A stretch of DNA of 64,000 bases, taken from UBA11346 sp038060575 (GTDB taxonomy: Bacteria > Planctomycetota > UBA11346). Below, piece after piece: positions 16,375 to 24,985 of this stretch. The position numbers were made by a program, and so were the translations under genes. The notes below the pieces were generated by a model that worked only from the letters and a program-made list of their open reading frames with translations, was not told where the DNA came from and did no database searches. Where the stretch lies: contig CAZZAM010000013.1 in NCBI GenBank assembly GCA_964652775.1, positions 1-64,000 on the forward strand, read 5' to 3'. Every line of letters begins with the position of its first letter. Positions within the stretch are counted from its first letter, which is position 1.

Positions 16375-17946
16375 CTATTTCCCGGTCCGCGCCAGAGGAT
16401 GGACAACATACGTGTACATGGGCCTCCCTGTGGCTCCGACTGGTGGATCAAGCCGCTTTATCCATCCAGCATCCACGAGAACCTCCAGTGCTGCGCTTAC
16501 TCGCGCCCGGTTGCCCAAGCCTCGAATATCTCGCTGAACCTCTCGCGCAGTAAAGCGCTCCCGTCTGTCCTCCCGACACAGACGCAGAACACGACGTGCA
16601 TCCTCCAGCGCCTGATTGCCAGTTAGCAACCCGAATACTGCCTTGGCGTGACTATCGAGAAGTTGCATCAGCCCAAGGACTCGATGCATGAGATCCTCCG
16701 AGATTGGCGTCTCTTCAGGATCTAGGCTACTCGCGGCGCAGTCCACGACATGAAGCACGCCGGCGATCCTGGCCACGTTTCCCATTCGCTTGCCACCCCA
16801 ATCGGAAATCGATCCCATGTCACCGTCAGGTCCCAGTCGTGGCTCCAGCGCCTTCTCTGCCGCTCTCCAAGCTCGATATGCACCCTCGGACAATCGAATT
16901 GGCCGGGGCGACTCTTTACCACTGATGCCATCTCGGTGTGGTGTCGCCGACAGGATGCGTCCAATGACCTCAGACCAACGATCTGCCAGCACAGACGAAA
17001 GGGGAGAACGTTCACACGATCGCGCTCCCAATGGACTCTCAGGTAACGCGAACACGAACCGCGCTGCCAACCCTTTACCTCGCATCTCAGCATGAGCGGC
17101 CAACTTTCGCAGTACGTCAGGTTGCGGAGCAATGCCGACCGCAAGAAGCGCGTGATCTATAGAAATAGATTCTCCTATCTTGCGATCAACGCGAACAGTT
17201 GAACCACTGTACCCCTGCAAGGCCAAATCGAGGTTCGAGGCCCCGTTTGCATAGCGTCCGGCGAGTATGTCAAAGAAGCCCCCCTCGTCGCTGAAGACGC
17301 CCATGCGTTCGTTGTTTTCGGCCATCATTGCACCCAACTTTTCAGGCGTCACGTCTTGAACAAACAGGCGTGGTGGCTTGGATGCTGGGGGTGGCTCTAT
17401 CGATGCGGCAGCAATCTCTGCTTCTAACTTTGCGATTTCGTCGCCTTTAGCCTTGGTCAATTTTGACTGGAGAGATTTCAATCGATCTTTGCGGTTCTGC
17501 TCTGCCACCTGCCGAGTCTGTATCAGCTGCTCGGCAACTTGTCGTGTCTGTCGCTCACGCTCAACCAGTGGCGCCTGCACTATCGTCAATACTGGCGATT
17601 TACGTGTGCCGCTCGGAAGTGCTGTAGCGCAATAGAGCGCCAGCGGCTCAAAGTGTCCGGGCGCAACAAGTACTGAGTACCGCCCAAGACAGGCCGTCGA
17701 CGCCACTGCCAGTGCAAGAAGGCCACCTAGTTCTATTGGCGTTTCCAAAGCTTCGGAGATGCCGTTAGCCAACTCTCCTACAACTCCGCCAAACGCGCTC
17801 GCCGGAATAGGTGGCGGTGGTGGATCCTCCAAGCGATCCGGCATCGGCCACTCGACAGAAGCCGATGCTGTGGGCAAAGACGTGTATGAAAATCGCCGTT
17901 CAACGATGGTGCGGACGGGGACCGCTTGGGGTGAGTAAAGAATCAT
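16375..17946 (-). CDS. DUF3987 (YfjI-like) putative replication/helicase protein
   Basis: A 523-residue protein of the DUF3987 family, common in prophages and integrative elements and usually placed beside primase-helicase functions. Family hallmarks include LALAVASTACLGRYSV followed by a P-loop-like ALPSGTRKSPVL (about 90-105). A short coiled coil lies at about 120-165, then LFVQDVTPEKLGAMMAEN and FSDEGGFFDILAGRY. A winged-helix-like C-terminus (about 450-515) follows. It overlaps the upstream gene by 4 bp (ATGA). Confidence 0.75.
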   Translation of the reverse strand: MILYSPQAVPVRTIVERRFSYTSLPTASASVEWPMPDRLEDPPPPPIPASAFGGVVGELANGISEALETPIELGGLLALAVASTACLGRYSVLVAPGHFEPLALYCATALPSGTRKSPVLTIVQAPLVERERQTRQVAEQLIQTRQVAEQNRKDRLKSLQSKLTKAKGDEIAKLEAEIAAASIEPPPASKPPRLFVQDVTPEKLGAMMAENNERMGVFSDEGGFFDILAGRYANGASNLDLALQGYSGSTVRVDRKIGESISIDHALLAVGIAPQPDVLRKLAAHAEMRGKGLAARFVFALPESPLGARSCERSPLSSVLADRWSEVIGRILSATPHRDGISGKESPRPIRLSEGAYRAWRAAEKALEPRLGPDGDMGSISDWGGKRMGNVARIAGVLHVVDCAASSLDPEETPISEDLMHRVLGLMQLLDSHAKAVFGLLTGNQALEDARRVLRLCREDRRERFTAREVQRDIRGLGNRARVSAALEVLVDAGWIKRLDPPVGATGRPMYTYVVHPLARTGK

Positions 17947-18788
17947 GGCTTATCTCCCTGATTTCTCAGTTGTCGAAACAGTGCAGCCAAGGCGGCTTGC
18001 AGTGCGTCGTTGTCGCTGCAATCGTGTGGTTCATCCCAACATTTCGGCAAGTCGTGGACTATGACTCGACGAAATTTCCCTTCGTATGCATCCCAATCGG
18101 TTGCAATGACCGTAGCAGAGGGCCACGGTGCTCCGACCTCGTCCTTGTATCCGAGTCGAATCCACAAACCGCCAGACGTAGCTCCCATTTGCTCTACGTG
18201 CAGAAAACGATTACCCGGTGGGAGCCAACGCCTAGTCGCAAGCCAAGCAGCTCCATCTCGACCACACTGGACAATCGATAGCCACCCCAGCAATAATTTC
18301 TCCGCCGTAGATTGTTCCCGCCACGCCTTATCCACCAGGATTTCATGAGCGGCGGACGCAGCGGCCAAGGCACCACTGCGTCCAAAATACTCCGTCCATT
18401 GGTCCGCAGTCATTTCTTCCGGCTCAATATAAATGCCGTCTTCTCCGATCGGCCAACCGTGCGCTATACTTGCAGTTTTTTCAATGAAATCAGCTAAAAT
18501 TGGATCTTGCGCAATCGCATCGTCTGGCACAAATCCGATTATTCCGTCGGGACTAACGATAATTCTAGGATCGACGGCCTGGGCACGTTCCCACAAGCCT
18601 GCTGTAAATCGCCCTGTCGGCCCACCCAACAACTGATAACAGATGTTCAGCACATCTCCCTCCGGTGGCATGCGGAAATCAGGGCTAGCAGGGTTAAACG
18701 GATTTCCGTTCACTTCCGCCAAACGACGCAGGAACGCTGCTGCCGCTTTGGCTTCATCATCGCTGGGATTTTGTACGTCGAGGCTCAT
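17943..18788 (-). CDS. Hypothetical island protein upstream of DUF3987 gene
   Basis: A 281-residue acidic protein. It has no family I recognise, no transmembrane helix and no zinc motif. A strong Shine-Dalgarno (GGAGG, 7 bp before the ATG) lies in the end of the upstream excisionase-like gene, and its stop overlaps the DUF3987 start. In comparable islands a primase-polymerase or DnaB-accessory protein often occupies this place, but no catalytic motif supports that here. Confidence 0.6.
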   Translation of the reverse strand: MSLDVQNPSDDEAKAAAAFLRRLAEVNGNPFNPASPDFRMPPEGDVLNICYQLLGGPTGRFTAGLWERAQAVDPRIIVSPDGIIGFVPDDAIAQDPILADFIEKTASIAHGWPIGEDGIYIEPEEMTADQWTEYFGRSGALAAASAAHEILVDKAWREQSTAEKLLLGWLSIVQCGRDGAAWLATRRWLPPGNRFLHVEQMGATSGGLWIRLGYKDEVGAPWPSATVIATDWDAYEGKFRRVIVHDLPKCWDEPHDCSDNDALQAALAALFRQLRNQGDKP

Positions 18789-18790
18789 AA

Positions 18791-19141
18791 TTAAACCTCC
18801 TCTCTGCAGCGTTCCAAAAACGCGATTAAATCCGATTCTTTATACATTACTTTGCGTTTCCCGATTTTATAAGCCGGGATCCGCCAGCGTCTCCTGCTGC
18901 GATCAGTCTCCATGCTGGAGACGGCAACACCGATAAGCGGAGCCGCTTGTCGTGTGTCGTGCATCCGGTTGGGTGCTAAACCGAATGGAGGCACAAGGTC
19001 GCCATGAGCGCCAACCGAGGACGGAGTTGTGGGATTGAGGGATGGAACGAGTGTGGAAGGCACGACAGGAGCAGACCGCAAGCTTGTAGCTGCGATGACT
19101 TCTGCATTTTGACGCGCCCGCCGATGGCCGCGAAGGGACAT
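18791..19141 (-). CDS. Excisionase-like MerR-type HTH protein
   Basis: Up to 116 residues. The C-terminal ~57 residues fit the AlpA/Xis-like helix-turn-helix family: DTRQAAPLIGVAVSS, then RIPAYKIGKRKVMYKESDL, then IAFLERC. Such proteins direct excision or activate neighbouring genes. The N-terminal 59 residues are low-complexity, so translation might start at the internal ATG at 18964. Only 2 bp separate it from the next gene. Confidence 0.7.
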   Translation of the reverse strand: MSLRGHRRARQNAEVIAATSLRSAPVVPSTLVPSLNPTTPSSVGAHGDLVPPFGLAPNRMHDTRQAAPLIGVAVSSMETDRSRRRWRIPAYKIGKRKVMYKESDLIAFLERCREEV

Positions 19142-19446
19142 GGGGCATCCTTGATAGGACGGTTAAACTGTTGCCCCGCTACAATGGGCTATTGCGGGCG
19201 CGACTCCGCGATCTGCTTCGTCTGTAGCTAACCGGCGGCGAACTCGGTATCGTTTACTGCCCAGCCGTGTTGGCCCCGGCTGCTACGGGCCATTTTATGC
19301 AAACGGGGGCTGGGCTTGTCAACTGGAGTGGTAGGTAGAGGTAAGTAGTGAAATGTATCGGTATTTTCCGCAAATATCACCTTGTGACGGTAGGGACTCC
19401 TCCGCATAATTAAAGAAGAAAATGTGAGGCACCCTGCCCGGCACCA
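19142..19446. other. Intergenic region between integrase and excisionase-like gene
   Basis: No convincing gene. An inverted repeat GCCCAGCC (19259-19266)/GGCTGGGC (19308-19315) could form a hairpin with a 41-nt loop. The position suggests the regulatory region for the excisionase-led operon. Confidence 0.45.
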
Positions 19447-20862
19447 TCACTCGCTTTCATCAACCGTCTTGAGTAAGCGCCCTGCATTGTCTGCTAACAT
19501 TCGGCGCACCGGATCGTCTGACAGGTGGCCGTAGTGCGCTTCTGTAACTCTCGTATCAGCGTGGCCGAGGCTTGCGGCTACAACCGCCATAGATGCACCA
19601 GCTTGGACCGCCCAGGAGGCTGCTGTGCGGCGTAGATCATGCGGCGTTAGATCCCGCATCGCTAGTGCTTCGTGTTTAATCTCTAACTCCTTGGCCATTT
19701 CTCGTAGCAGCGCCACAGATCGCACGAGCGGTGATCCTTCTCGCTTCATTGGTTTCCGATCGCGAGCCGTGCGCCAAGATTCCCCGCGCAAAGAATCAAC
19801 GTCCTGAATAAATGCAGCGAATCGTTGCCGACCTGTCTTTTTCTCGTGCGGACCAATTGCATCACATAGCCGCACAGCTTCACCCAATAGTAGAGCGCGT
19901 GCCCATGCATGCTGCACTGACACAATTGGTCCTTCAATCCGATGCGGACTACCTGTTAGACCGGCAGGAAAAACCCATTTCTCTTCTGGATTCTCTTCCT
20001 TCCACTTACGCAATATGCGAGCTAAAGGCTCCGCAATGGGCATAGCCAATAATTTGCCGCCTTTAGCATCTTCTCCACTAACAGTCCATCGCGCCGGATC
20101 ATCCAAGTTTAGATCTGACCACTGAGCGGAAGCAATGTTCCCACGCCGCAATGGAGCGAGTAAACAGCACAACCAGAACACACGCCACAGCGGCGGCTCT
20201 GCATCCAATCCACGTAAAAGAGCGCCTAATTCGGTGGGGTTCATAAAACGCCGACGCGGCTGCATTGTGGGTTTTTGAACTACCCGCCCGTTGGCTTCGC
20301 GTGGCATGCGTCCACCAAGTAACACAACCAAAAGCGCCAAGGCTCGACGGGTCTGCGCAGGCCCATGTTTTACCAGCAACGTTGTTCGTAACGATTTTGC
20401 AGCTTCTCCATCAATCTCTGTGAGAGAACGGCTGCCAACATGCGGCTTCAAATGTTCCCAGGCAGCCTCGTAACTTCGAAGTGTTGCAGGCCGCAAAGGT
20501 GCCCCATCTCGACGCCTCGTTGGATTAGCTAAGAGCGCCTTCCATGCATCGCCTACGGTATTGGCAATGCGCTGCGCTCGCTTGGCATCCTGAGCCGCTT
20601 TGGGAGCCGGCGCTACCGTCTTCGCTAATCGTCGGGCATCCTCGACCGTGATTGCGGGCCAAGCCCCCAATCGAATTTCTATAGCCTTACCTGCAACCTT
20701 GGATCTGTAGATCCATGCCCGCGTCTTCCCCATTGCTCGAATACTCAAGCCAGGGCACCCCGAATCCTTGTAGCGAACCTTCACACGTGCGGGCGGATCC
20801 CTGAGAGCCTTCAACTTGCTCTCGGTGAACGGAAACCGAGTGCCGTTTTTAGGAGCAGGCAT
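19447..20862 (-). CDS. P4-type tyrosine integrase of the island
   Basis: A 471-residue site-specific recombinase. An N-terminal DUF4102-like arm-binding domain (FTESKLKALRDPP... YKDSGCPGLSIRAMG) is followed by a SAM-like core-binding domain and a catalytic domain. Arginine I lies in LAPLRRGNI, the HxxR box is HDLRRT, and GHADTRVTEAHYGH holds the second histidine and nucleophilic tyrosine. About 110 residues between arginine I and HxxR are longer than usual. The ATG at 20862 was chosen for its GAGGAG Shine-Dalgarno 6 bp upstream. It lies 157 bp from attR, as expected for the enzyme that integrates at tRNA-Glu. Confidence 0.9.
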   Translation of the reverse strand: MPAPKNGTRFPFTESKLKALRDPPARVKVRYKDSGCPGLSIRAMGKTRAWIYRSKVAGKAIEIRLGAWPAITVEDARRLAKTVAPAPKAAQDAKRAQRIANTVGDAWKALLANPTRRRDGAPLRPATLRSYEAAWEHLKPHVGSRSLTEIDGEAAKSLRTTLLVKHGPAQTRRALALLVVLLGGRMPREANGRVVQKPTMQPRRRFMNPTELGALLRGLDAEPPLWRVFWLCCLLAPLRRGNIASAQWSDLNLDDPARWTVSGEDAKGGKLLAMPIAEPLARILRKWKEENPEEKWVFPAGLTGSPHRIEGPIVSVQHAWARALLLGEAVRLCDAIGPHEKKTGRQRFAAFIQDVDSLRGESWRTARDRKPMKREGSPLVRSVALLREMAKELEIKHEALAMRDLTPHDLRRTAASWAVQAGASMAVVAASLGHADTRVTEAHYGHLSDDPVRRMLADNAGRLLKTVDESE

Positions 20863-20880
20863 GTTCCACTCCTCTGCATG

Positions 20881-20898
20881 TGCCCACCTTATGCCCAC
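20881..20898. repeat. Tandem TGCCCAC motif upstream of integrase
   Basis: Two TGCCCAC copies with an 11-bp period, matching the pair at 9914-9934 near the other end of the island. A weaker relative lies outside attR at about 21141-21158. The placement fits integrase arm sites. Confidence 0.45.
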
Positions 20899-21018
20899 CG
20901 TTTCGGGTGAATTCAGGGGGAACCCGACAAACACAGGTGGGCACAATATGCGATTTTATCATGATATTTCGAGGCTATTCAAATCATGACAAACGCAAGC
21001 ATGCCTTGTGTTTGGTTT

Positions 21019-21062
21019 TTCTCAGTCCGCGAACAACGGTTCAAATCCGTTTGGGAGTACCA
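21019..21062 (+). mobile_element. attR: duplicated tRNA-Glu 3' end
   Basis: An exact 44-bp copy of 9801-9844. It lacks the 5' half of the tRNA, so it is not a functional gene. Confidence 0.92.
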
Positions 21063-22180
21063 CACGGAAAACCTCGGATAAATCCGAGGTTTATTCGTTT
21101 TCTGGGACTGTTTCACCAGTAGCTTAGAGTACGCCATCCCATGCCCGTCCCATGCTGGGCGGTAAACAGCTAGCCGGGCACTCAGGTTGAGCGGATATGC
21201 GAATTCACTGAAAACACCGTGAGAAATTCGCACTTATGGCGGCCCCGCAGGGCGCCGCCACAACAAGGCCGCCCACCGCCGGGAGCGAAGCGACGGCGCC
21301 GGGGGCGGCCCGAGGAGGCAGGACGCCGACGAGGGGCGTGGTGGGGGCGCAAAAACGGCGGGGCATGGACGCCCCGCCACACTTTGAGCGTTCGGAGAAA
21401 CCAACGTTAGGAATTGGAACAACACCGGATTGAGCAACCCACGCGGCAGCAACTTCCGTACGGTGCAAGATGTTCACGCGATCTTTTCCCCGGTCAGGAC
21501 ATGACACCGAGGCCCGACCAGGGCCGGCGACGTATCACTGATGCGTGGCTCGGATGTACTCCACTGGTGAGCGTCGGCGCGGCGCGCGCACTGGACAGTC
21601 GCGTGGCGATGGCCCCGCGCGCGCCGTGACGACGCGGAACCGGAGCGATGGCGAGCACTGGCGCGACGGGCGCAGCGCAGGCGTGGCCGGAGTCTGCGGA
21701 TGCGTCGCCGAGCACCAGCGCCCGGCGTGACGGTGCGGGCGCACGCGGACAGCGCACACCTCCTGTGTGGTGGACAACGTGACGCGATGAGCAGCAGCGG
21801 TGTACTCAGAGACCAAGACAGACTGGGGGGCAGGCGCACGGCATGGGTGGGCTCACTTTATTCACCAATTGTGTGTGTGGGACTCCGGGTGTGGGTCCCT
21901 CGGATGGCTGCGCGGAATATATTTTGCCTGCTATGAAATTATGAATCAGCCAAGTACTGAATAGCTGGGCTTGCTAAACCACAACGAACTGTAGCGGAAG
22001 ACGACCTCAATAAATCCAGCAGCACAAAAGTTTGATGGTGGCGAATCTGCATGAACGAAGCTGATAGAGACTATGAGACGCCGCGGTGGGATACCGACGA
22101 GGTAACCGCTGGATAAACCACGACTGACGACGATATAAAACAAAAGCAGAGATTCTTTGGCCCAACTATAGAAGACGGCC
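21063..22180. other. Gene-poor region between island and abiE locus
   Basis: I find no supported gene. About 21236-21400 is extremely GC-rich and ends in a perfect hairpin, GGCGGGGC-ATGGAC-GCCCCGCC. Frames on both strands through 21200-21840 are low-complexity Arg/Ala/Pro-rich and look accidental. From about 21900 the sequence turns AT-rich. Composition breaks suggest remnants of older insertions. Confidence 0.4.
21070..21091 (+). terminator. Original tRNA-Glu terminator outside attR
   Basis: A perfect 10-bp stem AACCTCGGAT/ATCCGAGGTT with a 2-nt loop, followed by TATTCGTTTTCT. It is homologous to the hairpin at 9852-9873. Confidence 0.65.
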
Positions 22181-22197
22181 AGGTCAGTTACTGACCT
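22181..22197. promoter_or_regulatory. abiE operator 1
   Basis: A perfect 17-bp palindrome around a central T: AGGTCAGT-T-ACTGACCT. It shares the core GTCAGT-W-ACTGAC with two further sites, 83 and 159 bp downstream. Confidence 0.75.
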
Positions 22198-22263
22198 GAC
22201 AAGCTTTATATTCATATGCAAGTGAAAGATCATTATTCCCTTGCTTTTAGTGCATTCACTTTA

Positions 22264-22280
22264 TGGTCAGTAACTGACCA
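22264..22280. promoter_or_regulatory. abiE operator 2
   Basis: Perfect palindrome TGGTCAGT-A-ACTGACCA, the second of three copies of the same core. The AT-rich sequence on both sides (TATATT about 22207, TTGCAA about 22281) could hold promoter elements. Confidence 0.75.
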
Positions 22281-22339
22281 TTGCAATATCTTCTAAGTCT
22301 TTGCTTTATCAGACTTGATTTTGTTCAAATGCCTGGTAC

Positions 22340-22356
22340 CAGTCAGTTACTGACTG
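22340..22356. promoter_or_regulatory. abiE operator 3, abutting the start codon
   Basis: Perfect palindrome CAGTCAGT-T-ACTGACTG that ends at the base before the antitoxin ATG. It could block transcription and also fold over the ribosome-binding region of the mRNA. Confidence 0.75.
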
Positions 22357-23172
22357 ATGAGAAAATCACCTGTTCGCACTTCTGGCGCCTCTGTAGCTGA
22401 CGAGCGTGGCCAACGCCTGCTCTCTGCGCTGGAAAGTTTTCTCAGCGAAGGCGAAGTCGTCTTCACCATGACAAGCCTCGCTCAACGAGCCCAGGTGAAT
22501 GGAGCCATGGCTCGTTTGGCTGTCGACGATTGGACGAAGCGGAGCTGGCTCGAACCGATCCGTCGAAACCACGAAGTGGTTTATCTCATCCGTTCAGCGA
22601 CCCCAAACGCACCGAGCGATGCAGCGCTTGATGCGCTCGGCCTGTTGCAGGTCATCAATGGTCACGAACACAAACTCGGACGATTGACGTATGCCTACGC
22701 AAGTGCTCTGAGCTTTCATGGACTGACTGAACTCATTCCGGACAGCGTCTACGTTTTTCACAACGATCCCTCCGTTACGACGCCCAAGCTTGCAGAGGAC
22801 CGACCATTCACACGGAGCTCCAAGACGCCCACTTTGTGGGGGCCGTGGCGTAACCGGCAGGTCTTTCTGATGCGTCGGCATCCGAACCTGCTGCGTCCCT
22901 ATCAGAGAGTCCTACTCGATTACCAAGGCGTACGCATCCCCTGTACGAGCTTGGTTAAAACGCTCATAGACTGCTGGGTTCGACCCGATCTTAGCGGTGG
23001 CGCTGATCGCGTGAATGATGCCTGGAGATACCTCGCACAGCGCCCTGAAAAACCAGACGCTGTCGCAGGAGAAATTGCGGCAATTCTGAAGGACTCATCC
23101 TGGCCAGCCATGCGCATGGCGTTTGCCAAGTGGCTACAATCCGAGCATCCGCAGTACGCAGGAAAGCTGTGA
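22357..23172 (+). CDS. AbiEi-like antitoxin/autorepressor
   Basis: A 271-residue protein with an N-terminal winged-helix region (about 20-75). The central domain (YAYASALSFHGLTELIPDSVYVF, CTSLVKTLIDCWVRPDLSGG) matches AbiEi antitoxins of type IV toxin-antitoxin systems. In characterised AbiE systems this protein represses its own promoter by binding inverted repeats; three palindromes precede this gene. The stop overlaps the toxin GTG start as GTGA, so the two are coupled. The protein is longer than the minimal ~200-residue forms. Confidence 0.85.
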   Translation: MRKSPVRTSGASVADERGQRLLSALESFLSEGEVVFTMTSLAQRAQVNGAMARLAVDDWTKRSWLEPIRRNHEVVYLIRSATPNAPSDAALDALGLLQVINGHEHKLGRLTYAYASALSFHGLTELIPDSVYVFHNDPSVTTPKLAEDRPFTRSSKTPTLWGPWRNRQVFLMRRHPNLLRPYQRVLLDYQGVRIPCTSLVKTLIDCWVRPDLSGGADRVNDAWRYLAQRPEKPDAVAGEIAAILKDSSWPAMRMAFAKWLQSEHPQYAGKL

Positions 23173-24050
23173 ATACCAAACGCCAATCAGAGACCGTGCG
23201 AGTCGCGCTACAACGGATCACGGCAGAAGAACGGTGCGCAGTAGATGAAGCCTTAATGGCGTTTGGTCTCATGGCCGTTCTGGCGGGCATGTCGCGTGTA
23301 CCTGCCTGTCGCGAGCATGTGGTATTGAAAGGTGGAACGGCTCTACGCCTTTTTCTCGGTCGCTCTATTGGGCGAGTCAGTACCGACATCGATCTGAGTC
23401 TATTGGACACGACGCACCCAGTGCCAATCGACGTCTTCACCGGTGACGTGCGACGCGAAACGACCAACGCAATCGCTGAGGTCTTTAGTGATCCGGCGGA
23501 AATCGATATTCAGCTACTGGAAGATCGTACAACTCCCCCGTATCCAGAAACCCCAAAGATGGTGAAGTTTCGCCTGTCAGCACGGTATCAAAAGACGCTA
23601 GCAAATCGCAGCCTCTTCCTGGCTGAACTCACGCTGGATGAGTATGTCGATCAACACCTGACCAAAATCATTGAGCGAGATCTGTATGGTCTCCGAGTTT
23701 CTCTCCGAGCCTACGCACCTGTGCAGGCAATCGCCGAGAAGCTGCGGGCTATTCTACAGAAACACCAGCATTTCGACCGCAACGGCAACTTGGGTAACTT
23801 CGAACCACGGCATGTGCTGGATTTAGTCCCCCTCTCGGAGCTGCTCGAAGCTGGGGATCTCGAATTATTGAAACCACTGTTTCATCGTAAATGTGATGCT
23901 CGCTTGGTGACGCCCGCAGAACGGACGCGAGCCCGCTTGATGAATCCTCATTTGCACAGTGCGGTCGAGCAGGAATGCCAACGGCAAGGCATTGCACCAG
24001 TCGCGTGGGAGCGCTTACGGAAATTTGCGGAACTCGTCTGCGATAGTTGA
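23169..24050 (+). CDS. AbiEii-like nucleotidyltransferase toxin
   Basis: A 293-residue protein of the AbiEii/DUF1814 nucleotidyltransferase family. It has the hallmark VVLKGGTALRLFLGRSIGR followed by STDIDLSLLD (aspartates that bind the metal), and the downstream segment QAIAEKLRAILQKHQ. AbiEii toxins modify RNA with nucleotides and stop growth; the antitoxin does not bind the toxin in described systems. I favour the GTG at 23169, which overlaps the antitoxin stop, over the ATG 39 bp upstream inside abiEi. Confidence 0.87.
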   Translation: MNTKRQSETVRVALQRITAEERCAVDEALMAFGLMAVLAGMSRVPACREHVVLKGGTALRLFLGRSIGRVSTDIDLSLLDTTHPVPIDVFTGDVRRETTNAIAEVFSDPAEIDIQLLEDRTTPPYPETPKMVKFRLSARYQKTLANRSLFLAELTLDEYVDQHLTKIIERDLYGLRVSLRAYAPVQAIAEKLRAILQKHQHFDRNGNLGNFEPRHVLDLVPLSELLEAGDLELLKPLFHRKCDARLVTPAERTRARLMNPHLHSAVEQECQRQGIAPVAWERLRKFAELVCDS

Positions 24051-24210
24051 GCGTGTTGATATCACACGTACATCTACAGCTGATTTGAAATGCGATCTAC
24101 AATCTATCAGTGCCGTTAGTTAAATACCTCGAAGCCTATATCACCATAATGAAGACTTGTGAAAAGTTACGCTATGGCCTGCCAGCCATCTGGTGATTTC
24201 GTGATCTTGC

Positions 24211-24410
24211 CTACCGCCGACGCGGCGGTGCCGGGAGAGGTTCAAATCCCTGAGACATACACGATACTGAAATACGCGCCGTGCGCGCTCGCAAGCTCGC
24301 GCGGTCGCCAGGCCGCACGCCATAACATGGCCTGCTACCGCCGACGCGGCGGTGCCGGGAGAGGTTTAAATCCCGGTGACTTTCACGACACAAATGGTGC
24401 GCCGTGCGCG
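24211..24410. repeat. Two direct repeats (period 124 bp) with palindrome and TTCAAATCC-like motif
   Basis: 24211-24250 and 24335-24374 match at 39 of 40 bases. Each contains the palindrome CCGCCGACGCGGCGG and GAGAGGTT(C/T)AAATCCC, which resembles a tRNA T-loop. Weaker similarity continues to GCGCCGTGCGCG at 24276 and 24399. Otherwise the 24051-24430 intergenic region holds nothing I can assign. Confidence 0.7.
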
Positions 24411-24430
24411 TTCTCACTCCACAAATTCTC

Positions 24431-24685
24431 TTATCGATATACCTCGCGCCGATGCGCCACGCGGACCACCAACACCACTAGGCGTCCACCGTGAACTTCG
24501 TACACAATGCGATAATCCCCGACCCGAATGCACCACTCGCCAGCACCACCCACCAGCTTCTTTGCGCCGGGTGGGCGCGGGTTATGGGCCAGGGCGTCAA
24601 TGGCAGCAACGAGGCTGATGGGCTTATCGAATCCAGCGAGGGCCTTGGCTGCTCCCCGGTCAATCTCAATGCGATAGACGGCCAA
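24431..24685 (-). CDS. RelE/ParE-family toxin
   Basis: An 84-residue toxin. The fold signature IEIDRGAAKALAGFDKP... ALAHNPRPPGAKKL... WCIRVGDYRIVYEV is typical of RelE proteins, which cleave mRNA on the ribosome. The C-terminal VAHRREVYR matches the usual 'GHR..VY' end. It lies 3 bp downstream of the antitoxin gene. Confidence 0.9.
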   Translation of the reverse strand: MAVYRIEIDRGAAKALAGFDKPISLVAAIDALAHNPRPPGAKKLVGGAGEWCIRVGDYRIVYEVHGGRLVVLVVRVAHRREVYR

Positions 24686-24688
24686 GGG

Positions 24689-24985
24689 TCACCGCCGCTT
24701 GGCTGGCTTACTCGCCAGCTTGGCCTTTACGGTTTCATATGGGATCGCAATTTCCCCACGCCGGATACGGGAGCGCGCATCGGCAGCCAGTCGGATGTCG
24801 ATAGCTTCCTCGATAATCTCTAAGTCCTCGATTGGCACCACGGCGGCAACTGGTTTGCCGCGGGAAGTCAGCACCGTAGGCGACTTACCATGGCGAGCCC
24901 TACCAACCACTTCGGATAGAGTGGCTCGTGCATCGGCAATGCTCAACGAGTCAAGGCCGTGAAGATTAGGGGTGTCTTTGGCCAT
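24689..24985 (-). CDS. Phd/YefM-family antitoxin
   Basis: A 98-residue antitoxin. The N-terminal dimerising, DNA-binding part (LSIADARATLSEVVGRARHG... VLTSRGKPVAAVVPIEDLE) is typical of Phd/YefM; the C-terminal ~35 residues would neutralise the toxin. GAGGAC precedes the ATG, and TACATAAT about 25 bp further upstream on the minus strand may be a -10 box. Autoregulation is expected. Confidence 0.9.
   Translation of the reverse strand: MAKDTPNLHGLDSLSIADARATLSEVVGRARHGKSPTVLTSRGKPVAAVVPIEDLEIIEEAIDIRLAADARSRIRRGEIAIPYETVKAKLASKPAKRR

Larger units (their letters stand above)
9801..21062. mobile_element. Integrative genomic island in tRNA-Glu, about 11.3 kb
   Basis: The element is bounded by 44-bp direct repeats of the tRNA-Glu 3' end. 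A P4-type integrase gene sits just inside the right repeat, pointing inward. Cargo in order: ABC-3C operon, HTH regulator, lipoprotein, GIY-YIG protein, zinc-ribbon protein, DUF3987 protein, unknown protein, excisionase-like protein and integrase. The ABC-3C operon is clearly more AT-rich than the flanking chromosome, consistent with horizontal transfer. No conjugation or capsid genes are visible, so it is probably mobilised by a helper or immobile. Confidence 0.88.

Noticed and set aside
21474..21839. Arg/Ala/Ser-rich frames on both strands of the GC-rich tract
   Set aside because: Low complexity, mutually overlapping in several frames, no start signals and no family resemblance.
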